Source of the DNA: Comamonadaceae bacterium
GTDB taxonomy: Bacteria > Pseudomonadota > Gammaproteobacteria > Burkholderiales > Burkholderiaceae_C
Length of the DNA: 64,000 bases
NCBI GenBank assembly: GCA_947478725.1
Contig: CANJWZ010000003.1
Location: forward strand, 62,001 to 126,000
Direction of reading: 5' to 3'
The position numbers and the translations under genes were made by a program. Shown piece by piece: positions 1 to 8,416 of this stretch. The notes under the pieces were generated by a model. It searched no databases, was not told the origin of the DNA, and was given only the letters and a program-made list of their open reading frames with translations. Each line of letters begins with the position of its first letter. Position 1 is the first letter of the stretch.

Positions 1-820
1 GCTGGTTGTAGTCGCCACCGGGGTTTTGGATGCCTACTTTTTCGTACGCCGCATAAGGCCGTGTCAAGGCATCTTGCAGCGAGGCGGCGTAACCTTCGAG
101 GCTGTTGTAACTGACGGCCAAGGACGCCTGTGCGTCGCTCTGGTAGCCCAGCCGGCCCATGCGCAGCGATGTGCCGTAGGGCATGTACATGGTGCTCGGG
201 CTCAGTTGCTGTAGCTCGTGTTGCCTGCCGGCCACAAAGGTCGAACACACGGCAGGCGACGCGCCAAACAGGTACAGCAGCAAAAACGACTGGCGGCGAA
301 AGTTGCGAATCTGCGCAAAATACTGCTCGCTGGTGACCCCCGGGAACGACCAGTTGTAATGAATGCCAGAAATGGTTTGCATGCGCCGCCCGTAGCGGTG
401 CGACAGGCCCAGGCGATACACGCTTTTGGCGCGGCCCACGTTGGACGAGCCAAAACGGGCCACCGGAATGGTTTCATCCGTCGGCAAACCGCAGGGCATG
501 CTGGATACCCACAACATCTCGTCGCCCAGCGCCTGCATGCTGCGGTAGGTGAACTGGTGGACTTGCGTCAGCTCGTCCAGGGCAGCCTGCACGCTGGTGT
601 GAACGCCCGTGACCAGCTCAACCTGCGATTCGCTGAAGTCAGTCGTGATGCAGGGATGCGTCAGCGCCGAACCCAGGGCCAGAGGATGCGGCGTCAGTGC
701 CAACGCGCCGCTGGGCTGGGCCCTAAGGCTTTCTTTTTCGATCCCGCAAGACATGCCTTTCAGGCGATCAGGCGACAAATCTGTGCTCGACAGGAATGTG
801 TGTGCCTGTAAATGGGTCAT
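1..820 (-). CDS. gshA: Glutamate-cysteine ligase, 5' part (runs off window)
   Basis: First enzyme of glutathione synthesis: joins L-glutamate and L-cysteine using ATP, in the cytoplasm. The gene is missing from the ORF track because its stop lies outside the window. Reading back from the ATG at 820 gives an open frame starting MTHLQAHTF, then GIEKESLR near residue 25, ALTHPCITTDFSESQVEL near 55-70 and a WVSSMPC stretch, all in the order of the E. coli-type GshA family. About 273 residues are present, roughly half of the usual 520. It is transcribed away from the hypothetical gene at 1015; the roughly 195 bp between them must hold both promoters. Family identity is firm; only the 3' half is unseen. 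Confidence 0.93.
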   Translation of the reverse strand, partial: MTHLQAHTFLSSTDLSPDRLKGMSCGIEKESLRAQPSGALALTPHPLALGSALTHPCITTDFSESQVELVTGVHTSVQAALDELTQVHQFTYRSMQALGDEMLWVSSMPCGLPTDETIPVARFGSSNVGRAKSVYRLGLSHRYGRRMQTISGIHYNWSFPGVTSEQYFAQIRNFRRQSFLLLYLFGASPAVCSTFVAGRQHELQQLSPSTMYMPYGTSLRMGRLGYQSDAQASLAVSYNSLEGYAASLQDALTRPYAAYEKVGIQNPGGDYNQ

Positions 821-1014
821 GGTGCTATCTTCCGTATTCTTTTCGACTGGGCTGGAAGTTATCACAGGCCAGCTTTTTTCGCTGGCGCGAGCCGCTTATC
901 AGCGCTGAAGCGAAGCACATGCCTTCTTTTGGCTTGCCAGTTCAACTTGCAGGCCAAGAGAAAGAACTATAAAGTATCAAAAAACAATGTATGTGAAGCA
1001 TTTTTCAGGGATGT

Positions 1015-1794
1015 ATGGTCAATTTCTTTAAAAAGCTGTTCTCGTCGGCTGGTGTCAAGCAGCCCCCGGCTGGCGACAGCTCTTTGTCCAACAGCCACAC
1101 TCACCATCAGTCCATCCTCAATGATGGTTCGGAAACGGCGACCCGCGGCCAACTGGTGCAGGTCGTGATGCGCGACCTGGTCCGCAAAAGCGGCATACCG
1201 CCGGCCTGGATTCAGTGCCAGATTCAGGTCGTCAGCAGCCGCAAGCGGGGCCGGGGCATTTTTGTGCGCCTGGTGGTCAAGCAATGGGATCAGCGACTCA
1301 TGAAGTACGCTTTCGCCTTTCAAAAAGCGCTGCTGACAGACATCGTTCAAGTTGAACCCAAGGCGGCCGCCTGGTTGCACGGCATTGCCTGGCAACTTGA
1401 AGTGGCCAGCACCTGCCCCGTGACCGAGCTGCCCGGCGGCCAATACTGGAAAACACACGGGGAAGTCGATCCTTTTGACATCGTTGCCATGCCCGCCAGT
1501 GCCATGCCTGCTCAAGCGGCTGTTACTGGCCCCATGGCTGCCCCAGGGTCTGTTGCGGGAGTGACGCTGTCCAATCCAGTGACGCCTGTGCTTGCCGCGG
1601 CTGCGGTTCCTGCCTTTGCTCTGGACGAGCTTGAACCGCTGGCGCCTGTGATTGAAAAGCCGCCAACGCCAGAAAACGACACCGCGGAGGACCTGGAACG
1701 CCTGTTTGCCATCCGGGACAGGGAACTGAAACACCCGGCCGTCAGCAAGCCGTTGCCACAGGGTTACGAAAAAACCGAGCCCTCGCCCCTTTAG
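1015..1794 (+). CDS. Conserved-looking hypothetical protein, 259 aa
   Basis: I do not recognise this family. The N-terminal 130 residues look globular, with a basic and hydrophobic mix (for example RGIFVRLVVKQW near residue 80). Residues about 160-225 are Ala/Pro/Val-rich and low in complexity, like a linker. An acidic segment (ENDTAEDLERLFAIRDRE) and a Lys/Pro-rich tail follow. There is no signal peptide or membrane segment. The ATG at 1015 fits the divergent arrangement with gshA. The antisense 255-residue frame at 967-1734 lacks protein-like composition, so the plus frame was preferred. A function cannot be assigned. Confidence 0.7.
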   Translation: MVNFFKKLFSSAGVKQPPAGDSSLSNSHTHHQSILNDGSETATRGQLVQVVMRDLVRKSGIPPAWIQCQIQVVSSRKRGRGIFVRLVVKQWDQRLMKYAFAFQKALLTDIVQVEPKAAAWLHGIAWQLEVASTCPVTELPGGQYWKTHGEVDPFDIVAMPASAMPAQAAVTGPMAAPGSVAGVTLSNPVTPVLAAAAVPAFALDELEPLAPVIEKPPTPENDTAEDLERLFAIRDRELKHPAVSKPLPQGYEKTEPSPL

Positions 1795-1828
1795 ACGGTC
1801 TGGCTGGCTGTCTGGCTGGCCGTCAACT

Positions 1829-2491
1829 TCAAGCCAGAACGCGGTTCAAAAAAACCTCAAGGTCGGCGACTTCCTCTGGGCACACCGAGTGCTCCATCGG
1901 GTAGTCGTGCCACTCTACCGCATAGCCGATAGCCTTCAACGCATCGCGTGATGCCGTGCCGCGTGGCAATGCCACCACAGGGTCGCGCGTGCCGTGGGCC
2001 ATGAAAATCGGCGTCTTCAGGCTTGCCGCCGTGTGCTCGGCCGCCAAATTCGCGGCCAGCGGCAAATAGCCCGACATGCCCACAACGCCCGCCAGCGTCT
2101 CGGCGTGGCGCAGGCCCACCATCAACGACATGGCGCAACCTTGCGAAAAACCGGCGACCACGATGCGGCTGGCGGGCATGCCGCGCGCTTTTTCGTTGGC
2201 GATCAGCGCTTCAATCTCCACACGCGACTGGCGCAGGCCCGCCTCGTCTTCACGTTTGACCAGGTCCGCCGACAGAACGTCGTACCAGGCAGGCATCATG
2301 TAGCCGCCATTGATGGTCACGGGGATGGTCGGCGCATTCGGAAACAGGTAACGCACGGGCCCGACGCCTGACAAATCCAGTTGCTCAGCAATCGGCACAA
2401 AGTCGCGCCCATCAGCCCCCAGGCCGTGCATGATGAGGATGGTGGCGACCGGGTTCTCACCGGTTTGGGCTTCCAGAACTTGAAGGGGCAT
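1829..2491 (-). CDS. Phospholipase/carboxylesterase family alpha/beta hydrolase
   Basis: Cytoplasmic serine esterase of the carboxylesterase/acyl-protein thioesterase type, expected to cleave short carboxylic esters. The start chosen is MPLQVLEAQTG (220 aa); the track's earlier start adds residues the family lacks. Visible motifs are the oxyanion segment MHGLGADGRDF near residue 21, nucleophile elbow GFSQG with Ser116, Asp170 in HGTRDPVV and His201 in PMEHSVCPEEV, which completes the triad. Length matches the family (about 215-225). It stands alone between the 1015 gene (convergent) and a repeat. The natural substrate is not deducible. Confidence 0.9.
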   Translation of the reverse strand: MPLQVLEAQTGENPVATILIMHGLGADGRDFVPIAEQLDLSGVGPVRYLFPNAPTIPVTINGGYMMPAWYDVLSADLVKREDEAGLRQSRVEIEALIANEKARGMPASRIVVAGFSQGCAMSLMVGLRHAETLAGVVGMSGYLPLAANLAAEHTAASLKTPIFMAHGTRDPVVALPRGTASRDALKAIGYAVEWHDYPMEHSVCPEEVADLEVFLNRVLA

Positions 2492-2648
2492 GATGGTTTT
2501 AGGGTAGGTCAATGAAAGGTGATTCACCAGCTGCAAATTTTGACGGTCAGCGGCCAAAAGGCAGCCCCTGGCGCATCGACGGCTATGGGGTGGTCGCGAA
2601 CAAGGGTCGCAGGGCTTGCATGAAGCAGCGCAAGACGCTCCTTTATGA

Positions 2649-2684
2649 GGAGCTACTCGCCCTTGTATTCATTGGCTTGCAGCC
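2649..2684 (+). repeat. Short palindromic repeat, copy 1 (intergenic)
   Basis: GGAGCTACTCGCCC, a short spacer, then TTGGCTTGCAGCC. It shares the GGAGCTACTCGCCC core with the copy inside trmJ (56239-56290, opposite strand). It lies at the 3' side of the DUF1993 gene. Membership was judged by eye. Confidence 0.6.
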
Positions 2685-2696
2685 CTATTTAGCTTC

Positions 2697-3206
2697 TTAA
2701 TAGGTACCGAGATAGTCTTTTTTGCCGACCTCAACACCGTTGTGCCGCAAAATAGAATACGCCGCCGTGGCGTGAAAAAAGAAATGCGGCAGGCCGTAGT
2801 TCACCAGGTACGACTGGCCGGTAAAACGCTTTTCTTTGGGGGTACCGGCTTGCGTGATGATCTCGCGGGTGGCGGCAGCGTCAAACTTGGCAGGGTCCAG
2901 CCCACCGATAAACGCCAGCACCGTGTCGATGCGGCTTTGCAAGTCTGCGAAGGTCTGCTCGTTGTCGTCCACCTTGGGCACGTCAACGCCTGCCAGCCGG
3001 GCTGACACGCTTTTGGCAAAGTCGCTGGCCACCTGCACCTGGCGCAGCAGGTTGAACATGTCAGGAAACAGCCGGGCATGTAGCAGCGCGTTGGGGTCCA
3101 GTTTTTTGTCGATGGCGTGGGCTTCGGCCTTGCGCAAGACCTCTTTGAGGCCGCCGAGCATTTGTTTGAAAACAGGAATGGACGTGGTGTAGATAGAGAT
3201 GGTCAT
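2697..3206 (-). CDS. DUF1993 family protein
   Basis: 169-residue soluble, mostly helical protein matching the DUF1993 family: it opens MTISIYTTSIPVFKQMLGGL, has a DPNALLHARLFPDMF motif near residue 40 and ends with the LPHFFFHATAAYSILRHNGV segment. The family resembles DinB-like four-helix bundles, but no activity is established. The ATG at 3206 lies about 75 bp from the divergent argE start, so the two genes share a short promoter region. There is no signal peptide. Confidence 0.88.
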   Translation of the reverse strand: MTISIYTTSIPVFKQMLGGLKEVLRKAEAHAIDKKLDPNALLHARLFPDMFNLLRQVQVASDFAKSVSARLAGVDVPKVDDNEQTFADLQSRIDTVLAFIGGLDPAKFDAAATREIITQAGTPKEKRFTGQSYLVNYGLPHFFFHATAAYSILRHNGVEVGKKDYLGTY

Positions 3207-3282
3207 GGTTTCTTTCGTTGAATCAGGCTGTATTGTGCAGGCTGACGTATGATTTTACGAAAACCACCCTCAAAGGCGCCAA

Positions 3283-4491
3283 ATGAACGCTCCAACTCCC
3301 CAATCCACACTTCAGCCCACGCTGGCTGCCCTACCCCTCATTAAAAAATGGGTGTCTTTCGCCTCGGTATCACGCGACAGCAACTTGGCCCTGATTGAAT
3401 GGACGCGCGATTTGCTTGAATCCCAAGGCATTAAATGCCGGCTGATCTATGACGACAGCGGCAAAAAAGCCAATTTGTGGGCTACCTTGCCCGCCCACGA
3501 CGGCGAAAGCAAAACTGGCGGGCTGGTGCTGTCGGGCCACACCGATGTGGTGCCTGTTGACGGCCAACCGTGGAACACCGACCCCTTTGAAGCGCAAATC
3601 ATCGGCGACAAGCTGTATGGACGCGGCGTCACCGACATGAAAGGCTTTGGCGCCACCGCTTTGATGATGGTGCCCGAGCTGCTCAAGCGCAAGCTCAAAA
3701 AGCCGGTGCATCTGGCTTTCAGCTACGACGAAGAAGTCGGCTGCATCGGCGTGCGCCGCCTGATTGCCGACATGGTGGACCAGGGCTTTCGGCCGGCGGG
3801 CTGCATCGTTGGCGAACCCACCGGCATGCAGGTGGTGATTGCGCACAAAGGCAAGCATGCCTACAAAACATCGGTGCGCGGCTTTGAAGCGCATTCATCA
3901 CTGACGCCCCAAGGAGTCAATGCGGTTGAAATTGCCTGTGAGTTTGTGGGCAAGCTCAAAGCCATGCACCGCAAGCTTCAGGCCGAGGGGCCCTTTGATC
4001 CGCTGTTTGATGTGCCGTTTACCACCATTCACACCGGCGTGATTGCTGGCGGCACGGCGCTGAACATCATCCCGCGTGACTGCGACGTGACCTGGGAGAT
4101 TCGCCACCACCACCTCAACTCTCCCGTGACCTTGTTCAACGAAGCCAAAGAATTTGCCGACAGCCTGCTGCCGGCCATGCAAGCGGTTGCGCCCGGCACC
4201 GGCATCACGCACCACCTGAACTCGGTGCTGCCGGGCTTTGCCACCGACGCCAACAGCGACATTGCGCGCCTGTGTTTTAAGTGTGCAGAGGTCGACAGCG
4301 CCATGGGGGCAGGCAAAGTGTCTTTTGGCACAGAAGCGGCTCTGTTCCATCAGGTCGGCGTGCCAACCATTGTTTGCGGCCCCGGCCACATCGCCCAGGC
4401 CCACCAGCCCAATGAATGGGTGACGCTTGAGCAACTGGCCTGGTGCGAGCGCTTTATGCGCCATCTGGCCGATGAGATTTGTGTTTCTTGA
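3283..4491 (+). CDS. argE: Acetylornithine deacetylase (M20 metallopeptidase family)
   Basis: 402-residue cytoplasmic di-zinc amidohydrolase that removes acetate from N-acetyl-L-ornithine in arginine synthesis. The metal-site motifs of the ArgE/M20 family are in order: SGHTDVVPVDGQPW (His86, Asp88), GRGVTDMKGF (Asp118), YDEEVGCIG (Glu150-Glu151) and a C-terminal GPGHIAQAHQPNE. The dimerisation lid lies between, near residues 185-290. GRGVTDMKGF with VPVDGQPW favours ArgE over succinyl-diaminopimelate desuccinylase. A Bug-type binding protein follows after about 20 bp, so the two are probably co-transcribed. Confidence 0.92.
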   Translation: MNAPTPQSTLQPTLAALPLIKKWVSFASVSRDSNLALIEWTRDLLESQGIKCRLIYDDSGKKANLWATLPAHDGESKTGGLVLSGHTDVVPVDGQPWNTDPFEAQIIGDKLYGRGVTDMKGFGATALMMVPELLKRKLKKPVHLAFSYDEEVGCIGVRRLIADMVDQGFRPAGCIVGEPTGMQVVIAHKGKHAYKTSVRGFEAHSSLTPQGVNAVEIACEFVGKLKAMHRKLQAEGPFDPLFDVPFTTIHTGVIAGGTALNIIPRDCDVTWEIRHHHLNSPVTLFNEAKEFADSLLPAMQAVAPGTGITHHLNSVLPGFATDANSDIARLCFKCAEVDSAMGAGKVSFGTEAALFHQVGVPTIVCGPGHIAQAHQPNEWVTLEQLAWCERFMRHLADEICVS

Positions 4492-4511
4492 CCGACTGAC
4501 TGGATTAAAAA

Positions 4512-5483
4512 ATGATGCAACGCAGAAATTTTGTTGTCGCGCCACTGGCTTTGGCGGCTGGTATCTCGACGGGTATGACATTCGCCCAAAATAATTCCAA
4601 ACTAGCCCGCATCGTCGTGCCTTTTGCCCCCGGTGGCGTGCAGGACCTGCTGGCACGCGCCATGTCAACCGAACTGGGCGTGGCCTTGGGCCAAACCGTC
4701 ATCATTGACAACAAGCCTGGCGCAGGCGGCACAGTGGGCACCGGCTTTGTCGCCAAGTCAGCCCCCGACAGCGGCGCAATGGTGCTGGCTGCGGCCAGCC
4801 ACAACATTGCCGGCAGCCTGTACACCAAGCTGTCCTATGACCCGCAAAAGGACTTTGCCCCCCTGGCCCATATTGGTACGGCAGACTACGTGCTGATGAT
4901 TCACCCGGACGTGCCGGCCAAAACAGCGGCTGAATACATTCGCTATGCCAAAGCCAACCCCGGAAAAATGAACTACGCCACCGCCGGCGTCGGCAGCGCC
5001 ACCCATTTGTCGATGGCTTACTTCAACGGTCTGGCGGGTATTGACGTGGTGCATGTGCCGCTCAAAGCCACCGGCGAGGCCATCAACGAGGTCATTTCAG
5101 GCCGCGCCCAGGCCGTGATTGCCGCCAGCATTGGTGCGCTGGCGTTTGCCAAAGACAGCCGCATTCGTTTGATTGGTGTCACGTCACCTAAACGCTCCAA
5201 ATATTTACCCGATGTGCCCACCATTGCCGAAAGCGGCTTGCCGGGCTACCAGTTTGACTCATGGTTTGGCCTGCTCGGCCCAGTAGCTACGCCTGCGGCT
5301 GAGGTCAACCGCATCAACGCAGCCATGGCCACCCTCCTCAAAGACCCGGTTGTCTTGGCCCGCCTCGACAAGCAGGGCATTGAGCCGCTGGCCATGAGCA
5401 ATGCAGACTTTTCCAAACTGCTGGCCATTGACTACGAAAGAATGGCCAAAGTGGTCAAGGCATCGGGCGCCAAGGTTGAATAG
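4512..5483 (+). CDS. Bug/TctC family periplasmic substrate-binding protein
   Basis: 323-residue extracytoplasmic binding protein of the Bug family, whose members bind carboxylates and other small molecules for tripartite tricarboxylate transporters. It starts MMQRRNF with a hydrophobic signal segment ending near GMTFAQ. The family signatures are IVVPFAPGGVQDLLAR near residue 34, VIIDNKPGAGGTVGT, MNYATAGVGSATHLSMAYF and the C-terminal MSNADFSKLLAIDYERMAKVVK. No TctA/TctB membrane genes are adjacent, common for this expanded family in Burkholderiales. The ligand is unknown; closeness to argE hints at, but does not show, an amino-acid-related role. Confidence 0.9.
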   Translation: MMQRRNFVVAPLALAAGISTGMTFAQNNSKLARIVVPFAPGGVQDLLARAMSTELGVALGQTVIIDNKPGAGGTVGTGFVAKSAPDSGAMVLAAASHNIAGSLYTKLSYDPQKDFAPLAHIGTADYVLMIHPDVPAKTAAEYIRYAKANPGKMNYATAGVGSATHLSMAYFNGLAGIDVVHVPLKATGEAINEVISGRAQAVIAASIGALAFAKDSRIRLIGVTSPKRSKYLPDVPTIAESGLPGYQFDSWFGLLGPVATPAAEVNRINAAMATLLKDPVVLARLDKQGIEPLAMSNADFSKLLAIDYERMAKVVKASGAKVE

Positions 5484-5787
5484 ACTGGGGGATGCACCTC
5501 CCTGAGAGGTTCGCCGCCGGTCGTATCCTGTGCCTTCCTTGTTTGCTGGCGAGCTTTAGCGCGGCCCTTCAGGCCCAGGACATCTTCGCAAAACTGTCCT
5601 AGAAGGTATGCGTGTCGGCAAGGACACCGACAACACCGGCGACCGCGTGACTGCCTGGTTTGGCGATGTGGGGTTTAAGAAGTAGTCTTTCCAGTCATCT
5701 GAGACGCTACTTTTTTAGGAGCTTCTCGCCCATATTTTTATTGGGCCGCAACCACTTTTATGCCTTAAATCGGCTTTTTTGGTGATG
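5484..5787 (+). other. 304-bp gap with a 25-codon reading-frame remnant (5608-5685)
   Basis: No complete gene. A short frame from ATG at 5608 to TAG at 5685 reads MRVGKDTDNTGDRVTAWFGDVGFKK and looks like the C-terminal end of a lost protein, because it is charged, structured and directly followed by a stop. I cannot name the parent family. A palindromic repeat (5718-5753) lies just downstream. Confidence 0.35.
5718..5753 (+). repeat. Short palindromic repeat, copy 2 (intergenic)
   Basis: GGAGCTTCTCGCCC, an AT-rich spacer, then ATTGGGCCGCAACC. It matches the core of copies 1 and 8 and lies in the same position relative to a gene end (3' side of dusC). Confidence 0.6.
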
Positions 5788-6750
5788 TCAAAGTGTTTTT
5801 TGCGAGGACATTTGGCGATTCAGCCAGTCGTCGACGACCGCCGGGCTGTTGATGGTTTTCAGCGCTTGATAGGCGACTTCAGCTTCAGGAAAGCGACGCC
5901 TTAAAAAATTCAGCCACTGCTTGAGTCGCCCGGCCTGCGCTTTGCTGTCCAGCCGGGTGGTCACGATATGCCAGAAGTCAAGGACCAGAGGCAGCAATTG
6001 CGCCCAGGTGACCGCGTGGGTTGGTGCATTGCTGCCAGACGCCTTGATGGCCAGCCCCAGCCCAGGGTCCACCACCGCGCCGCGCCCAATCATCAACATG
6101 TCGCAGCCTGAGATTTCTTTGCAGCGGCGCGCGTCGTCCACCGTCCAGATTTCGCCATTGGCCACCACCGGAATAGTGACCGCTGCGCGAATGTCGGCAA
6201 TGCGCTCCCAATAGGCCGGCGGGCGGTACGCCTGGGCTTTGGTGCGGGCATGCACCACCATCTCGTTGGCACCGCCATTGGCAATCGCCAAGGCGCATTC
6301 CACCGCGCGTGAATCGTCCAGGTAGCCCAGCCGCATCTTGGCCGACACCGGCATGTGCGCAGGCACAGCGCGGCGCACGGCAGCGACGATGGCATGAATC
6401 GTTTCAGGCTCTTTGAGCAGTGCCGCGCCGCCGCCGTGACGGTTCACCACGTTGGCGGGGCAGCCAAAGTTCAGGTCAATGCCCGCAGGCCCCAGGCTGG
6501 CCAGGCGCGCGGCGTTGTCGGCCATACAGGCGGGGTCAGACCCCAGCAGCTGCGCACGTACGGGCACGCCCGCAAAGGTGCGGCCGCCGTTGTGCAGCTC
6601 CGGCACGATGCGGGTGAAGACGCGCTCGGGCAGCAGCTGGTCGGTGATGCGAATGAACTCGGACACGCAACGATCAATACCGCCGACGCGGGTCAGGATG
6701 TCGCGCAGAACAAAGTCAAGCAGGCCCTCCATCGGGGCTAACAAAATCAT
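5788..6750 (-). CDS. dusC: tRNA-dihydrouridine synthase, DusC-type
   Basis: 320-residue FMN-dependent TIM-barrel enzyme that reduces a D-loop uridine of tRNA (U16 in the DusC subfamily) with NADPH. It starts MILLAPMEGLLDFVLRDI, the DusC-style opening. Catalytic Cys97 sits in DLNFGCPANVVNRHGGGAALL; KMRLGYLD, VHARTKAQAYRPPAYW and VANGEIW follow in order. The ADxxRxxxxxPPA-like loop favours DusC over DusA/DusB. The stop of the methyltransferase gene lies 3 bp upstream of the ATG, so the two are probably one transcript. Confidence 0.92.
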   Translation of the reverse strand: MILLAPMEGLLDFVLRDILTRVGGIDRCVSEFIRITDQLLPERVFTRIVPELHNGGRTFAGVPVRAQLLGSDPACMADNAARLASLGPAGIDLNFGCPANVVNRHGGGAALLKEPETIHAIVAAVRRAVPAHMPVSAKMRLGYLDDSRAVECALAIANGGANEMVVHARTKAQAYRPPAYWERIADIRAAVTIPVVANGEIWTVDDARRCKEISGCDMLMIGRGAVVDPGLGLAIKASGSNAPTHAVTWAQLLPLVLDFWHIVTTRLDSKAQAGRLKQWLNFLRRRFPEAEVAYQALKTINSPAVVDDWLNRQMSSQKTL

Positions 6751-6753
6751 TTT

Positions 6754-8091
6754 TTAGGCCGCCGCGAGTCGCCAAAGGGAGGTGACTTCTTTAGCCCGCG
6801 CCTCAGCCAGCGGATTACTGGCGTCCAGTGCCTTGGGGTGCTCAGGCTTGACATCCATCCGGCCCACCACCTTCAAGCCACCGGCAGAAAAAGCAGCCAG
6901 CAATTGCGCCCGCGTGCGCAGTCCCAGGTGCTCGGCCAGGTCAGACAAGATCAGCCAGCCCTCGCCCCCCGGTGCCAGATGCGCAGCCAGTCCTTTGACA
7001 AAGCCCAGCAACATGCGGCTGCCTTCGTCGTACACCGCGCCCTCCAGCGGGGAGCCAGGCCGGGCTGGCAGCCACGGCGGGTTGCACACAATCACCGAGG
7101 CCAGTCCTTCCGGGAACAAATCAGCCTGCATCACCTTGACCGGATTCGGCAGACGCAGCTTGTAAATGTTCTCTTTGGCGCACAGCAGGGCGCGCTCGTC
7201 CTGGTCGGTCGCCACCACCTGGTCAACATCACGCAAAGCCAGCACAGCCGCCAGCACGCCAGTTCCGGTGCCAATGTCAAAGGCGACGAATTTTGCAGGC
7301 CGCTTGGTGGGCAAAGGCGCTTTGGCCACCAGGTCAACATACTCACCCCGCACCGGCGAAAACACGCCATAGTGTGGATAAATACGGTTATTGGGTGCGG
7401 CCTTGGCAAGCGCAGCGCCCGTGGATGTCAGCGCAGGGATTTCGACGCCTTTCTTGCGCCACTCGTGCGCGCTGATGATGCCCATCAGCTCACGCAGCGA
7501 GGCAACGCTGGGGCCCCTTTCAACGCGTTCCGCCGACAAGCCGCCCTCAGGCGGAACAGCCCCCGCGGGGGGCAGCGACGTACGCGAAGCGACCAGCGTG
7601 GGGGCAGCACTGTCCCAGGCCTCGGTGCAAGCCTGTTTGGCATCGGGCGCGCGACGCAGGGCAATGCCGTAATCGCCGGCAAACTCGATCAGCACCATGC
7701 CAAGCACCCTGGCACGCTGGGCCTTGGCCTGGCGGTACAGGTGAAAGGCTTCCCCTGCGGGCACGCCTGACTCGGCTTGCGCCAAGGCTTTTTTACGCCC
7801 CATCTTCGCGGTTTTTGAGGCTTTGGGCGGTTTGTCAATGCGCCGTGCCAGCGCCTGCAGCAGCAGCCGCGCATTTTGAAAGTCACCCCGCCACAGCAGG
7901 CCCGTGCCCTCGCAGGCCTGACGGTACGCGCTATCAGCACTCAGGGTGTCATCAGCCAGCACCACGCGTTTTGGTGGCAGGGCGCCGCGTTCGGAGCGCC
8001 ACAGTGCGGCGCGCGGCTGTTTTTCCTCGGTCCAGTGGAGGGTTGGCACTGATGAATCAGTCGAAGAAAGCGGCGCATGGGGTGTGGGCAT
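6754..8091 (-). CDS. Class I SAM-dependent methyltransferase (small-domain type)
   Basis: Cytoplasmic methyltransferase of about 445 residues. The C-terminal half carries the Rossmann motifs: FVAFDIGTGTGVLAAVLA (motif I), VVATDQDERALLCAKENI (motif II) and VIVCNPPWLPARPGSPLEGAVYDEGSRML (NPPW, typical of enzymes methylating exocyclic N of nucleobases or glutamine, such as PrmC or RsmC/RlmG). The start chosen is MPTPHAPLSS. The Ala/Pro-rich segment near residues 165-195 comes from a GC-rich repeat inserted in frame (7509-7604). The NPPW motif makes rRNA, protein or DNA methylation possible; the substrate is not determined. Confidence 0.82.
   Translation of the reverse strand: MPTPHAPLSSTDSSVPTLHWTEEKQPRAALWRSERGALPPKRVVLADDTLSADSAYRQACEGTGLLWRGDFQNARLLLQALARRIDKPPKASKTAKMGRKKALAQAESGVPAGEAFHLYRQAKAQRARVLGMVLIEFAGDYGIALRRAPDAKQACTEAWDSAAPTLVASRTSLPPAGAVPPEGGLSAERVERGPSVASLRELMGIISAHEWRKKGVEIPALTSTGAALAKAAPNNRIYPHYGVFSPVRGEYVDLVAKAPLPTKRPAKFVAFDIGTGTGVLAAVLALRDVDQVVATDQDERALLCAKENIYKLRLPNPVKVMQADLFPEGLASVIVCNPPWLPARPGSPLEGAVYDEGSRMLLGFVKGLAAHLAPGGEGWLILSDLAEHLGLRTRAQLLAAFSAGGLKVVGRMDVKPEHPKALDASNPLAEARAKEVTSLWRLAAA
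7509..7604 (+). repeat. GC-rich palindromic element inside the methyltransferase gene
   Basis: About 96 bp with nested inverted repeats (CCGCC...GGCGG and CCCCGCGGGG) and flanking near-palindromic stretches such as TACGCGAAGCGACCAGCG. It is read through in frame on the minus strand as a Pro/Gly/Ala-rich segment that interrupts an otherwise ordinary protein. Similar GC-rich elements are, from memory, frequent between genes in Comamonadaceae; the in-frame location is what stands out. Confidence 0.55.
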
Positions 8092-8416
8092 CAAATGGAA
8101 ACACAAAAATTGAATTCCACTGTTTTAACAGATGGCCAGCAGCGACTTTAAAAAGTATCCCCCAAGGCGGTGGTGCAGACCTCAAAAAAAGTCACGACCA
8201 GCCGGCAAATGCGCCACCTGCCGGGCGTGAAGTTCAGCCCTGATGCGTTAGCGGCATGCCCGTCCATGTCAGCCGTGGTTTTTTCCATGAGGGTTCCTTA
8301 AAAGTCATTGGCACCAGCACTGAAAGCTTTTGGCGCACCATTGACTTTAGAAACAATACGGTCGGCAGCCCGTGCGAACCAGCACAGCCTTGCCCTAGGA
8401 CAAGACCCGAGAAACC
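8092..8416 (-). other. 325-bp gap; possible 54-codon ORF at 8124-8288
   Basis: The only protein-like signal is a minus-strand frame from ATG at 8288 to TAA at 8124, below the track cutoff. It reads MEKTTADMDGHAANASG and then a more hydrophobic tail (RLVVTFFEVCTTALGGYF). GGAACC lies just upstream as a weak ribosome-binding site, and an in-frame stop precedes it. It ends about 32 bp before the methyltransferase start and points the same way. I do not recognise it and cannot tell a real small protein from chance. Confidence 0.25.
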
